Positions 1-8,725 are shown, counted from the first letter of the stretch. The stretch: DNA of 64,000 nt from Bradyrhizobium zhanjiangense (GCF_004114935.1 NZ_CP022221.1:1633001-1697000); one strand, 5' to 3'. The notes: generated by a model not told the origin, from the letters alone. Numbers and translations are program-made.

Positions 1-1
1 T

Positions 2-373
2 TGGGTGTTCGGCGTGGAGGGCGACATCCAGGCCGCCGGTGCCGACGATACCTTCGCGCCTTGGAAGTTCTCCAATCCGTGGTTCGGCACCCTGCGCGGC
101 CGCGCCGGCTATGCCTTCAGCAACGTGCTGTTCTACGGCACCGCCGGCCTCGCCTTCGGCGAGCTGCGCGCGCAGACCTTCGGCTGGACGGAGTCGCACA
201 CCACCGCCGGCTGGACCATCGGTGCCGGCGCGGAAGTCGGCCTTGCGCCGAACTGGAGCGCCAAGCTCGAATATCTCTACATCGACCTGTCGACGAGTCA
301 GTTCGCAATTACGGGCGTGTCAAACGGCTATAGCGCCAGCGTTGTCCGCGCAGGCGTGAACTATCACTTCTGA
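2..373 (+). CDS. outer-membrane beta-barrel protein, C-terminal part (Omp25/Omp31-like)
   Basis: The 5' end lies outside the window, so the frame is read open from base 2; about 123 residues remain. The protein looks like the end of an Omp25/Omp31-type porin-family barrel common in Rhizobiales. It shows the alternating glycine and aromatic pattern of membrane strands (GRAGYAF, FYGTAGLAFGEL), a late strand AKLEYLYIDL and a terminal phenylalanine (VNYHF), the usual signal for BAM-mediated insertion. Its closing strands resemble those of the barrel gene at 56377-57204. An intrinsic terminator follows directly. The family is clear; the specific substrate or role is not. Confidence 0.85.
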   Translation, partial: WVFGVEGDIQAAGADDTFAPWKFSNPWFGTLRGRAGYAFSNVLFYGTAGLAFGELRAQTFGWTESHTTAGWTIGAGAEVGLAPNWSAKLEYLYIDLSTSQFAITGVSNGYSASVVRAGVNYHF

Positions 374-403
374 TAGCTGAAGAAGAAAATACCGGACCAA
401 CCT

Positions 404-431
404 CCCGGCCGCTCGCGGCCGGGATTTTTTT
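404..431 (+). terminator. intrinsic terminator after the outer-membrane protein gene
   Basis: A perfect 8-bp stem (cccggccg / cggccggg) with a 4-base loop is followed by a run of seven T. It lies 30 bases after the stop codon at 371-373. In the opposite direction the T run would precede the stem, so it serves the + strand only. Confidence 0.9.
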
Positions 432-444
432 AAAGCCAGGCTCG

Positions 445-660
445 CTAGGAGAGGATGACCAAATTGACCGCCTTCGGTCCCTTCCCCTTCTTGTCCGGTT
501 CGACTTCGAACGTAATACGCTGTCCTTCGGCAAGGTCCTTCAGTCCCGCCCGCTCCACGGCGGTGATGTGAACGAAGACGTCGCGGCCGCCGTCGTCGGG
601 CTTGATGAAGCCGTAGCCGCGCTCACCGTTGAAGAACTTGACCGTTCCCGTCATGGCCAT
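445..660 (-). CDS. cspA: cold-shock protein, CspA family
   Basis: This 71-residue single cold-shock domain protein binds single-stranded RNA or DNA and acts as an RNA chaperone. RNP1 is seen as NGERGYGFIKPDD and RNP2 as VFVHITAVE, the standard nucleic-acid-binding aromatic patches. The start is the ATG at 660, because GAGGGGGAG sits about 7 bases upstream; a second in-frame ATG lies two codons later. The longer frame upstream, back to 705, runs over the ribosome binding site and has no family similarity. Alphaproteobacteria carry several Csp copies, so whether this one is cold-inducible or constitutive cannot be read from the sequence. Confidence 0.95.
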   Translation of the reverse strand: MAMTGTVKFFNGERGYGFIKPDDGGRDVFVHITAVERAGLKDLAEGQRITFEVEPDKKGKGPKAVNLVILS

Positions 661-910
661 CGGGAAACTCCCCCTCATTGCTCCTCCGCCGCGACGCAGA
701 CTCACGTCACGACATGACCGGACCTTACGAAGCCCGGGAGCTGGCCATCCTTGGCGGACCTCATCGGTCCGGCCGGATCTTTCTTAGGCCTTCACTCCGC
801 CGCAACCATTCGCGGAAGCGGAACGTAAAGCCAGTCACGGCAACAGCATAATACGGTTCTTCGCAGATTGACTACCGCTCCTGCATATTTTTCCCAAGAA
901 TGCCGGAGTG

Positions 911-1771
911 TTACGGCCTCGGCACCTCCAATCGGAATCTGGCAGCGCCGCCCTGGCCGAGCGGCATTTCGAGCTCCGGCAGGATCGTCTTGAGCTCGCC
1001 GTGCAGCGTGTAGGGCGGGTTGACGATCAGAAGACCGGCGGAGGTGAGGGCCGCACCATCGAGCTGCGGGGCCACACTGAATTCGAGGCGCAGGCATTTT
1101 CCGGGCGGCTTTGCTGCGGCTGCGAGCCGCGCCACCATTTGCGCCAGCGTGTCGGTGGCGCGCCGGTTCTTGGCCGGATACCAGATTACGTAGATACCGG
1201 TCGGCCATTTCGCGAAAGCCGTCGCGAAGGCCTCGCCAAGCCGCTCGAACTCGTCCTTGGCCTCGAAGGGCGGGTCGATCAGCACGAGGCCGCGCCGCTC
1301 TTTCGGCGGTACGAAGGCCGGCAGTGCCATCCAGCCGTCGAGATCGACCACCCGCGCCTGTTCGTCGCGGCGCAGCACGTCGATCAGCGCCTTGCGTGCC
1401 TTCGGCTCGAGCTCGCAGGCGACGAGGCGGTCCTGCGGCCTGAGCAGGCCGCGCGCGATCAGCGGCGAGCCCGGATAGGCCTTGAGCTCGCCCTTCGGAT
1501 TGAAGGCGCGGACGATGTCGAGATAGGGCTTGGTCAGCGCCGCGGTCTCGTTCGACAGGCGCGCCTGCATCAGCCGTGCAATGCCGGTCAGCCACTCGCC
1601 GCCGCGGCGTGCCTCGTCGCTGCCGAGGTCGTAGAGACCGGCGCCGGCATGGGTGTCGATGACGCGGAACGCCGCCGGCTTGTCCTGCAAATAAGTGAGG
1701 ATGCGCGCCAGCACGATGTGCTTGATGACATCGGCGAAGTTGCCGGCGTGGAAGGCGTGGCGGTAGTTCAT
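911..1771 (-). CDS. rlmJ: 23S rRNA (adenine(2030)-N6)-methyltransferase RlmJ
   Basis: RlmJ uses SAM to methylate N6 of A2030 of 23S rRNA before ribosome assembly. The 286-residue protein has the family N-terminus MNYRHAFHAGNFADVIKH, the SAM-binding loop DTHAGAG (39-45), the YPGSP segment (99-103) and the catalytic DPPFE motif with D166, the counterpart of the DPPY/NPPY motif of N6-adenine methylases. Length matches the family (about 280). It stands alone; the cspA gene lies downstream in the same direction but 250 bases away. Confidence 0.95.
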   Translation of the reverse strand: MNYRHAFHAGNFADVIKHIVLARILTYLQDKPAAFRVIDTHAGAGLYDLGSDEARRGGEWLTGIARLMQARLSNETAALTKPYLDIVRAFNPKGELKAYPGSPLIARGLLRPQDRLVACELEPKARKALIDVLRRDEQARVVDLDGWMALPAFVPPKERRGLVLIDPPFEAKDEFERLGEAFATAFAKWPTGIYVIWYPAKNRRATDTLAQMVARLAAAAKPPGKCLRLEFSVAPQLDGAALTSAGLLIVNPPYTLHGELKTILPELEMPLGQGGAARFRLEVPRP

Positions 1772-1810
1772 GGGATCAGACTATGTTGTCTCGCGCGATC
1801 CCAACCCCTT

Positions 1811-1923
1811 GTCATTGCGAGCGCAGCGAAGCAATCCAGAATCTAACTCCGGAGGCAGTCTGGATTGCTTCGTCGCCAGCGCAAAATTGCTTCGCAATTT
1901 TGTCGCGGGCTCCTCGCAATGAC
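1811..1923. repeat. intergenic palindromic repeat, family A
   Basis: Imperfect palindrome with ends gtcattgcgagcg... and ...ctcctcgcaatgac and an inner arm pair gcaatccaga / tctggattgc. The same element recurs at 34020-34105 and 47699-47814. This copy carries an extra inner hairpin (gcaaaattgc / gcaattttg). Confidence 0.9.
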
Positions 1924-1928
1924 CGGAA

Positions 1929-2633
1929 CTATCCACCCCTGATCGGCGGCATCGTCACCTGGTCGCGGCGACAGGCGCGGCGTTCGATCTCGTCGCAGGC
2001 GCGGAATTGCAGGTCCTTGCTGAGGCAGATGCGCACCTCGGAGAGCCGGGTCCGGTTGCAGGTGACCGAGATGGCGGCATCGTTGAGGCCGGGATTGGCC
2101 TTGATGAAGGCGTCCTCGATCTCCGCCGGCGCCACGGTCTTGGCCTGCGACAGATCGAGATATTCGGCCGGGATCTTGATCGCGGCGCGCGCCTTGCGGA
2201 TCGTCTCGAAATAACTGCGGCCCTCGAGCCCGGAGCAGGTGCCGTGCTTGTCCCATTCGTTGAAGATCAGGCCCGGCGCCGGCATCAGGTCGAGCATCGA
2301 GGAGACGATGCTGCGGTTCAGCCGCGGTGCCGGCCGCTGGCAATATTCGGGGAAGCCGTTTTCATATTGCGGCCACAGCCCATGCACCACGAAGGCGTAG
2401 GGGCGTCCGCTGCACTGCATCTGTGAGCGGCCGCCGCGCTCGGCCGCTTCCTCGCAGAAGGAGGGCGACCATGACAGCGACAGCACATAGAAATCGAACT
2501 CGCCCGGCGCGTTCTGCCGCTTGTCCTGGGCCTTTGCGTCACCGGCGAACGAGGCCAGCCCCGCGGCAAGGATCAGGGAAAGGGTCAGCGAGATCACCAG
2601 GCGGGAGAACGAATGCAATCTGGAATGAAACAT
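1929..2633 (-). CDS. exported ribonuclease T2 family protein
   Basis: RNase T2 enzymes are secreted or periplasmic endoribonucleases that cleave RNA through a 2',3'-cyclic phosphate. The 234-residue protein starts with a signal peptide (hydrophobic stretch about 11-30, cleavage probably after GDAKA) and carries both conserved active-site segments: CAS-1 as VVHGLWPQ (82-89, H84) and CAS-2 as EWDKHGTC (126-133, E126 and H130). Several cysteines fit disulfides of an exported enzyme. The start is ATG 2633, with GAGGGG seven bases upstream; the TTG at 2648 would lie inside that ribosome binding site. It is probably monocistronic. Confidence 0.93.
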   Translation of the reverse strand: MFHSRLHSFSRLVISLTLSLILAAGLASFAGDAKAQDKRQNAPGEFDFYVLSLSWSPSFCEEAAERGGRSQMQCSGRPYAFVVHGLWPQYENGFPEYCQRPAPRLNRSIVSSMLDLMPAPGLIFNEWDKHGTCSGLEGRSYFETIRKARAAIKIPAEYLDLSQAKTVAPAEIEDAFIKANPGLNDAAISVTCNRTRLSEVRICLSKDLQFRACDEIERRACRRDQVTMPPIRGG

Positions 2634-2738
2634 GGCGACGCCCCTCAACTAGACTGTGCAAGGAAGCCTAGCAGGCGATAAGAACATTTCAAGAACAAAA
2701 TTCAGGCGACCGCCATTCAGCCGCCAGATCGACCCGAA

Positions 2739-3200
2739 TCAGGGCTTTGCGGCGCGGCAGGCCGGATTATAGGCCCAGTTGCGGTCGACGCCGACGACGC
2801 ACCATTCGACGCCATTGCCGTAGCCGGCGAAGCCGCCATCCTCGATGATCGAGAAATGCACCTTGCGCACCTTGCCGTCATTGAGCAGGGCATCGCCGGT
2901 GCAATAGCGGCGCGGAATGTTGTCGGACTGCCAGGGACGGAACGCGGTCTCGCGAACGGCGGAGAAGCCGGTGATTTTCAGCGAGGAATTCCAGAACGAG
3001 CTTTCTTTTTCCCAGAACTGGGCGGCGATCGTCGGCAGCGCCTTGTCGCAATCGGCGACGGCGCCGTCGTAGCGCGGTCCGCTCAGCCAGAAATTCAGCT
3101 CCAGCGGATTGGCGGCTCTGGCCTCACCGAACGACAGCGCCCCGAACATGAGGCCGAGCACGGCGGCAAAGCGGAGCGATTTCAGGGAGGGGGCGCGCAT
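2739..3200 (-). CDS. exported protein of unknown function
   Basis: This 153-residue protein has a clear signal peptide: basic start MRAPSLKSLR, a hydrophobic core and probable cleavage after GEARA. The mature part is rich in aromatics and has four cysteines (DCDKAL, RYCTG, EWCVVG, PACRAAKP), enough for two disulfides in the periplasm. I do not recognise a domain. The start is ATG 3200; a TTG two codons upstream is also possible, and neither has a strong ribosome binding site. It lies between the RNase T2 gene and a divergent small exported protein, and nothing links them functionally. Confidence 0.75.
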   Translation of the reverse strand: MRAPSLKSLRFAAVLGLMFGALSFGEARAANPLELNFWLSGPRYDGAVADCDKALPTIAAQFWEKESSFWNSSLKITGFSAVRETAFRPWQSDNIPRRYCTGDALLNDGKVRKVHFSIIEDGGFAGYGNGVEWCVVGVDRNWAYNPACRAAKP

Positions 3201-3383
3201 GGTCAATCCGGACAGCTGGGTCTTGCGAAGGTCGGACGGTGCCGCGAAGGCCGGGGGAGGTCAAGTGCACCGCGGCAACACTTCGCCAGGAGTTGACCAT
3301 ATCGTCGCAGCCGACAGGGCTTCCGTTCTTTTCACTTCCAGTCCGGCACCGTAAACTGGGGGCAGCCAATTGGAGTGACGGGA

Positions 3384-3677
3384 ATGCGAATCATTGCGGC
3401 CGCGGGCCTTCTTGCCTTGGGTATGATGGCGAGCCAGTCGGCGCGCGCCGATATCCTTCCAGTGCCGCCGTTCAAGGGCAACGACACCGGCGGCATCATC
3501 GCCTATTCGATGGCGACCCAGGCCGATGCGCGACAGGTCGCGGTCGATCACTGCGCGCGCTACGGCAAAGTCGTCAAATTCCTCGCGGTGCAGGCCTATG
3601 AGGGCGGCTACATCTCGTTCTCCTGCCGCTGGGTGCCCTATGGCGCTGCCGAGCAGCCGATCCGCACGCTGTACTGA
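3384..3677 (+). CDS. small exported protein of unknown function
   Basis: A 97-residue protein with a signal peptide (MRIIAAAGLLALGMMASQSARA) and a mature part of about 75 residues holding two cysteines (VDHCARYG and FSCRWVP) that could form one disulfide. The start is ATG 3384, with GGAG eight bases upstream; a GTG at 3375 overlaps that site. No domain is recognised. The 44-base gap to the next gene on the same strand allows co-transcription with the DUF3617 gene. Confidence 0.7.
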   Translation: MRIIAAAGLLALGMMASQSARADILPVPPFKGNDTGGIIAYSMATQADARQVAVDHCARYGKVVKFLAVQAYEGGYISFSCRWVPYGAAEQPIRTLY

Positions 3678-3721
3678 GGCGTTGTCGTAACGCCCAAACT
3701 CTCAAGCCGGGAGTCTTCCAC

Positions 3722-4252
3722 ATGACGCGCAAACTCGCTTTGCTCGGCTCGGTCGCTTGTCTCGTGCTGTCGGCAGGCGCAGCCGGCGCCGACGAGCTGC
3801 CGATGCGCAAGGCCGGGCTATGGGAAATGAAGCTTGTCACGACCGGTTCGCCCGTGCCCGAGATGACCATGCAACACTGCACCGACGAGACCGTCGATAA
3901 GGAGATGAGCAACAACGTCTCCCCGATGGCCAAGCAGATCTGCGCCAAGCAGGAGATTAAGAAAACGGCGACCGGCTATGTCAGCGATTCCGAATGCAGC
4001 GTCGCCGGCGTCAGCACGACCTCGCATGCCGAGATCACAGGCGACTTCAATTCGGCCTACACCGTGAAGACCTCCTCGCATGCGCAAGGCGGCGTCGCCG
4101 GTGCGGCCGGGCGCGATAGCACCATGACGCTGCAAGCCAAATGGTTAGGGGCCTGCAAGGCGGACCAGAAGCCCGGCGATATCGTGATGCCCGGTGGCTT
4201 CAAGATGAACGTGCGCGATGTCGATAAGCTGAAGGCGCTGCTGCCGAAGTAG
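3722..4252 (+). CDS. exported DUF3617 family protein
   Basis: A 176-residue protein with a signal peptide (MTRKLALLGSVACLVLSAGAAGA) and the DUF3617 pattern: an early MRKAGLWEM segment, two cysteine-containing segments (MQHCTDE, QICAKQE), a central DSECSVAG and a late KADQKPGDIVMPGG. DUF3617 proteins are periplasmic and of unknown biochemical role, frequent in proteobacteria. It may be co-transcribed with the small exported protein just upstream. A repeat element, not a terminator, follows. Confidence 0.85.
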   Translation: MTRKLALLGSVACLVLSAGAAGADELPMRKAGLWEMKLVTTGSPVPEMTMQHCTDETVDKEMSNNVSPMAKQICAKQEIKKTATGYVSDSECSVAGVSTTSHAEITGDFNSAYTVKTSSHAQGGVAGAAGRDSTMTLQAKWLGACKADQKPGDIVMPGGFKMNVRDVDKLKALLPK

Positions 4253-4277
4253 ACGCACTCACCGCGCAACCGGTGCG

Positions 4278-4412
4278 CTCCCTCGCCCCGTTCTTACGGG
4301 GAGAGGGGTGAGGGGCCTCTCTCCGCGAACGAGATTTTTGTGAGACCTGTACCCCCTCACCCGAATTCGATCTGCGATCGAATTCGACCTCTCCCCGCAA
4401 GCGGGGAGAGGT
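4278..4412. repeat. intergenic palindromic repeat, family E
   Basis: Two arms built on cctcgccccgttcttacggggagagg and ccctcacccg...cctctccccgcaagcggggagagg, with an inner palindrome gaattcgatctgcgatcgaattc. This is the commonest repeat in the window (copies near 8.6, 14.1, 19.0, 31.7, 40.4, 44.6, 47.6 and 60.1 kb). Confidence 0.9.
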
Positions 4413-4423
4413 GAAGATGCCGC

Positions 4424-5812
4424 CTACACCGGAATCCTCACGCTCGCCCTCAATCCTCCCATCGGGCTGTCGCCGAGTGTGATGTCGCCGCCATGGGAGC
4501 GGGCGATGTCGCGGGCGATCGCAAGACCAAGACCGGTGCCGCCTTCGTCCTGATTGCGGGCGTTGTCCAGCCGCAGGAACGGCTTGAACACCTCCTCGCG
4601 CAAATGCGCGGGAATGCCAGGGCCGTCGTCGTCGACCGTGACGGTGAGATAACGGTGATCGCGCTGGCCGGTGATGGCGATGGCCTTGCCGTAGCGCGCG
4701 GCGTTGGTGACGAGATTGGCGAGGCAGCGCTTGAACGAGGCCGGCTTCACCGTCACCACCGGCAGGCCGTGGAATGCGACGGTCGCAGTGTGGCCGTGGC
4801 GTTCGGCGTCACTGCGCAATTCTTCCAGGGCCTGGGCCATGTCGGTCGGCTGTGACTGCTCGCCGGAATCGCCGCGGGCAAAGGCGAGGTAATCCTCCAG
4901 CATCATCGACATCTCGTCGACGTCCTTGCGCATGCCCTCGAGCTCGGGACTGTCGCCGATCAGCGCCAACTCGAGCTTGAAGCGGGTCAGGATGGTGCGC
5001 AGGTCGTGGCTGACGCCGGCCAGCATCGCCGTGCGCTGCTCCATCGTGCGCTCGATGCGCGATTTCATCTCGAGGAAGGCGACGGAGGCGCGCCGCACCT
5101 CGCGCGCGCCGCGCGGTCTGAAGTTCGGCGCCTCGCGGCCCTTGCCAAAGCTTTCGGCGGCGTCGGCGAGCCGCAGGATCGGCTTGATCTGGTTGCGCAG
5201 GAACAGCACGGCGACGATCAGCAGGATCGAGGACGTGCCGACCATCCAGAACAGGAAGATCTCCGAGTTCGAAGCATAGGCGGCGCTGCGCTGCGCGAAC
5301 ACGCGCATCACGGCATCGTCGAGCTGGATGCGGATCTCGACGAGGTTGGAGCGGCCGACGGTGTCGATCCAGAACGAACGCCCGATCTGGCGGCCGAGCT
5401 GCACCGACAGCGTCTGGTCGAGCAGCGAGAAGAACGGCTTCGGTCCCGGCGGCGGCATGTCGCCGGCGGGCAGGAAATCGACGACGAGGCCGAGCCGCTG
5501 CTGGGCGATGCGGCGGATCTGGTCGCGATCTTTGTCCTGCGGATAGCCCTTGTAGACGTCGATCAGCGCGGCGATGTCCTGCACCACTGCGGCCGACAGG
5601 CGGCGCGTCACCGTGTTCCAGTGCCGCTCCATGAACACGAAGGCGACGACCGATTGCAGGATCACCATCGGCACGATCATGATCAGCAGCGCGCGCGCAT
5701 AGAGGCCGGTCGGCATCCAGCCCTTGAACGCGTTGCCCATCCAGCCATTGGCGGCGGAGACGCGGCCGGCGGCGCTCTTCAGAAGCGTCAGGCCGGTATC
5801 GATCGTGCTCAT
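4424..5812 (-). CDS. EnvZ/OmpR-type sensor histidine kinase
   Basis: A 462-residue membrane histidine kinase, the probable partner of the response regulator encoded 20 bases upstream. In order: TM1 (about 40-60), a periplasmic region (61-184), TM2 (185-205), HAMP (206-258), an H box around H269 (GVSHDLRTILTRFKLEL), N box (LVTNAARYG), G1 (DDDGPGIP) and G2 (GTGLGLAIA). The H box has isoleucine where most EnvZ-like kinases have proline after LRT. The periplasmic part gives no ligand clue. Third gene of the MarR-regulator-kinase operon. Confidence 0.95.
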   Translation of the reverse strand: MSTIDTGLTLLKSAAGRVSAANGWMGNAFKGWMPTGLYARALLIMIVPMVILQSVVAFVFMERHWNTVTRRLSAAVVQDIAALIDVYKGYPQDKDRDQIRRIAQQRLGLVVDFLPAGDMPPPGPKPFFSLLDQTLSVQLGRQIGRSFWIDTVGRSNLVEIRIQLDDAVMRVFAQRSAAYASNSEIFLFWMVGTSSILLIVAVLFLRNQIKPILRLADAAESFGKGREAPNFRPRGAREVRRASVAFLEMKSRIERTMEQRTAMLAGVSHDLRTILTRFKLELALIGDSPELEGMRKDVDEMSMMLEDYLAFARGDSGEQSQPTDMAQALEELRSDAERHGHTATVAFHGLPVVTVKPASFKRCLANLVTNAARYGKAIAITGQRDHRYLTVTVDDDGPGIPAHLREEVFKPFLRLDNARNQDEGGTGLGLAIARDIARSHGGDITLGDSPMGGLRASVRIPV

Positions 5813-5832
5813 CGGTCGCGCTTCACTGCGGT

Positions 5833-6564
5833 TTAAGGCGAGGCCACCAGCCGGTAGCCGATGCCGCGTACCGCCTGGAGGAACAGTGGATTGGCGGGAT
5901 CGGTCTCGATCTTGCGCCTGAGGCGGTTGATCTGCACGTCGACGGCGCGCTCGTTGACGCTGCCATTGCCGGTGAGCGCGCTGCGCGGCACGGTCTCGCC
6001 CGGCGTCTCTGAGAGGATACGCAGCATCTCGCGCTCGCGGTCGGTGAGATGGATGATCTCATCGCCCTGGCGCAGCTCGCCGCGATCAAGATGGTAGACG
6101 TAGGGGCCGAAGGCGATCTTCTCCACCGCCGCGGCCTGCGGCGGCGGCGCGGCGCGCTTGAGGATGTTGTTGATACGCAGCGCGAGCTCGCGCGGCTCGA
6201 ACGGTTTGGCGACATAGTCATCGGCGCCGATTTGCAGGCCCTCGATGCGCGCTTCTGCCTCGTGCCGCGCCGTCAGCATCACGATCGGCACCGAGGACGA
6301 GGTGCGGATGAAACGGGCGAGCTCGAAGCCGGTCTCGCCGGGCATCATGACATCGAGGATCAACAGATCGAAATGCAGACCGATGAGCTTGGCGCGCGCA
6401 TCGCTGGCACTGGCGGCGGTCGAAACGCGGTAGCCTTCGCTGGCGAGGAAGCGCGAGAGCAGATCGCGGATGCGGCGGTCGTCATCGACCAGCAGCAGAT
6501 GCGGGGCATCGTCGGCGGGTTGCACCGGCGGACGGGCGAGCGTGGCAGCGAGCGGCACGGTCAC
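5833..6564 (-). CDS. petR: OmpR-family response regulator (PetR-like)
   Basis: DNA-binding response regulator of 243 residues: a receiver domain with the acidic cluster VDDD (27-30), phospho-acceptor D71 in ILDVMMPG and the conserved lysine in VAKPFEP, then a winged-helix output domain ending RRKIETDPANPLFLQAVRGIGYR. The gene overlaps the MarR gene by GTGA at 6561-6564. GTG 6564 is used here, but GTG 6558, five bases after AAGGAG, is the better-spaced start. The MarR-OmpR order matches petP-petR of Rhodobacter capsulatus, where PetR is reported to be needed for growth; the symbol rests on that resemblance. Confidence 0.92.
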   Translation of the reverse strand: MTVPLAATLARPPVQPADDAPHLLLVDDDRRIRDLLSRFLASEGYRVSTAASASDARAKLIGLHFDLLILDVMMPGETGFELARFIRTSSSVPIVMLTARHEAEARIEGLQIGADDYVAKPFEPRELALRINNILKRAAPPPQAAAVEKIAFGPYVYHLDRGELRQGDEIIHLTDREREMLRILSETPGETVPRSALTGNGSVNERAVDVQINRLRRKIETDPANPLFLQAVRGIGYRLVASP

Positions 6565-7103
6565 TCCTTGGCGTCCTGGTTGACGGAAGCGAAGATCGTC
6601 TCGAGCACCTTGTCCGGATCATCGCGGTCGATCATCGCGCGCAGGAAGCGCTTGACGGTCTCGGCATCCTGCGGACCCATCTCGGCGAGCGCCTTGGTGA
6701 TCCGCATGGTCTGGAGCCCGGCAAGCTTCTGCACCAGCGCTTCGCCCTTCGGCGTCGCGTAGAGCAGGCGCTGGCGACGGTCATTGTCGCCGGTCTTCTG
6801 CACGATGTAGCCCTCGTCGAGGAGCTGCTTGAGCACGCGACCGAGCGACTGTTTTGTGATGCGCAGGACGTCGAGGAGGTCGGCGACCTTGAGGCCGGGG
6901 TAGCGATAGACGAAGTGCATGACCCGGTGATGGGCTCGGCCGAAGCCGAAGGCTTCCAGCTCCTGGTCGGGATCGCCGACGAAATCGCGATAGGCGAAGA
7001 ACAGCAGCTCGATGATATCCCAGCGCAAATTGCCTCCATCCCCTGCGGCCGGCCGAGGCTCGGCGGCATCTTGAGAAGGACTTACGAAATTTATGTCAGG
7101 CAT
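6561..7103 (-). CDS. petP: MarR family transcriptional regulator (PetP-like)
   Basis: A 180-residue winged-helix regulator of the MarR family: dimer helices, recognition region (LKVADLLDVLRITKQSLGR) and wing (DNDRRQRLLYATPKGEAL). It is the first gene of a three-gene operon and its TGA overlaps the GTG of the response regulator, so the two are translationally coupled. The start is ATG 7103; the frame runs on upstream to 7148 but without family similarity. MarR proteins often bind their own promoter, and the 339-base divergent gap to ilvE is where such a site would lie. The ligand is unknown. Confidence 0.9.
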   Translation of the reverse strand: MPDINFVSPSQDAAEPRPAAGDGGNLRWDIIELLFFAYRDFVGDPDQELEAFGFGRAHHRVMHFVYRYPGLKVADLLDVLRITKQSLGRVLKQLLDEGYIVQKTGDNDRRQRLLYATPKGEALVQKLAGLQTMRITKALAEMGPQDAETVKRFLRAMIDRDDPDKVLETIFASVNQDAKE

Positions 7104-7442
7104 ATTGACGTATCTTGGGTTCAATGTTACAAAACGATCGACCCGCACGAAATTTTAGATCGTTTCGCGACGGGCAGCGTCGAAGCAGGGACGGCGGAAA
7201 GAGCCGGACAGGCGACGACGGGCGATCAGATCTACCGTGCGATTGTCGAGCGGCATTTCGGCAAAACATACTGGACTTCCGCCTTCGGCAAAAGCATGTC
7301 CTCGGCGACATGCTGGCCACGGGAAACCGGCCGTAACAAGGCTGGCGGTGGTCCAGACAGACACCTAATGAAGCCAGCCGGCCCCGAACAGGGGTAGGCC
7401 GGTGCCAGAACAGCGCCGATACCGGCAGCGGGAGCCAAGGAC
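7104..7442. promoter_or_regulatory. divergent promoter region between the MarR operon and ilvE
   Basis: A gap of 339 bases holding both promoters. No gene is supported here. The part near the MarR start is AT-richer (ttgacgtatcttgggttcaatgttac in two pieces around 7105-7130). A TTGACG hexamer at 7105-7110 could be a -35 box for ilvE, but no convincing -10 box was found. An inverted pair near ilvE (gccggcc...ggccggtgcc, about 7377-7405) could be an attenuator-like hairpin. Confidence 0.4.
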
Positions 7443-8525
7443 ATGAGTATGACATTCGACATCCAGCCCGCATCCAATCCGACTCCCGAGAAGGACCGCA
7501 TCGCCAAGCTGGTGGACCCCGGGTTCGGGCGGGTCTTCACCGATCACATGGCGATCGTCCGCTACAACCAGGCCAAGGGCGGCTGGTACGAGGCCAGAAT
7601 CGAGGCGCGCGCCAACTTCCAGCTCGATCCTGCCGGCGCGGTCCTGCACTACGCCCAGGAAATTTTCGAGGGCCTCAAGGCCTACAAGCGCGACGACGGC
7701 GGCGTGAACCTGTTCCGCCCCGATGCCAATGCGCGGCGCTTCAAGGACTCGGCCGACCGCATGGCGATGGCGCAATTGCCCGAGGACGTCTTCATCGAGG
7801 CGGTCGAGCAGGTCGTGCGCATCGACCGCGCCTGGATGCCGGGCGGCGAGGGCAGTCTTTACTTGCGGCCCTTCATGATCGCGAGCGAGACCTTCCTCGG
7901 CGTCAAGCCGTCCTCCGAATACATCTTCGCGGTCATCGCCTCGCCGGTCGGCTCCTATTTCAAGGGCGGACCTGCGCCGGTGTCGATCTGGGTTTCGGAG
8001 AACTACACGCGCGCAGCCATCGGCGGCACCGGCGCGGTGAAGTGCGGCGGCAATTATGCCGCGAGCCTGCGCGCCCAGGCCGAAGCGATCCAGCATGGTT
8101 GCGATCAGGTGGTGTTCCTCGACGCGGTCGAGCGCCGCTACATCGAGGAGCTCGGCGGCATGAACGTGTTCTTCGTGTTCGACGACGGCTCGCTGTCGAC
8201 GCCGCCGCTCGGCACCATTCTGCCCGGCATCACCCGCGACTCCATCATCACGCTCGCCCGCGATGCCGGAAAGACGGTGCGCGAGGAGCCCTACTCGCTA
8301 GACCAGTGGCGCAAGGACGCCGCAAGCGGCAGGTTGAAAGAAGCCTTTGCCTGCGGCACCGCGGCCGTGATCTCGCCGATCGGCAAGGTGCGCTCGGTCA
8401 GCGGCGATTTCGACATCAGCGGCGGCGCGGCCGGCCCCGTCGCCATGGGTCTGCGCAAGCAGCTCGTCGACATCCAGTACGGCCGCACCAACGATCCGCA
8501 CAATTGGATCCGCAAGGTGTTTTGA
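7443..8525 (+). CDS. ilvE: branched-chain amino-acid aminotransferase
   Basis: IlvE moves the amino group between glutamate and the 2-keto acids of leucine, isoleucine and valine, using PLP, in the cytosol. The 360-residue protein belongs to the longer type II form: PLP lysine K200 in GTGAVKCGGNYAAS, substrate-loop ELGGMNVFFVFDDG, and a late ACGTAAVISPIGKV phosphate-binding segment. A second ATG two codons downstream could also start it (ATGAGTATGACA). It is divergent from the petP-petR-like operon, an arrangement I recall from other Rhizobiales. A repeat separates it from hisS. Confidence 0.96.
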   Translation: MSMTFDIQPASNPTPEKDRIAKLVDPGFGRVFTDHMAIVRYNQAKGGWYEARIEARANFQLDPAGAVLHYAQEIFEGLKAYKRDDGGVNLFRPDANARRFKDSADRMAMAQLPEDVFIEAVEQVVRIDRAWMPGGEGSLYLRPFMIASETFLGVKPSSEYIFAVIASPVGSYFKGGPAPVSIWVSENYTRAAIGGTGAVKCGGNYAASLRAQAEAIQHGCDQVVFLDAVERRYIEELGGMNVFFVFDDGSLSTPPLGTILPGITRDSIITLARDAGKTVREEPYSLDQWRKDAASGRLKEAFACGTAAVISPIGKVRSVSGDFDISGGAAGPVAMGLRKQLVDIQYGRTNDPHNWIRKVF

Positions 8526-8549
8526 GGCGGAGTACTCGGCTGCGCTCTT

Positions 8550-8678
8550 CCTTCTCCCCTAGTGGGAGAAGGTGGCGCGCGAAGCGCGCCGGATGAGGGG
8601 TCTGCTTCCGCGGATAGAACCCCTCACCCGTCTCGCCGCTAGCGCGGCGAGCCACCCTCTCCCGCAAGGGGAGAGGGG
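8550..8678. repeat. intergenic palindromic repeat, family E
   Basis: Arms cttctcccctagtgggagaag and ccctctcccgcaaggggagagg flank two smaller palindromes (gcgcgcgaagcgcgc and cgccgctagcgcggcg). It fills the gap between ilvE and hisS. Confidence 0.85.
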
Positions 8679-8725
8679 AAAAGCCAGCGGTTGCCGCACC
8701 GCGCGTCGGCTGGTAAACGCCGCGG

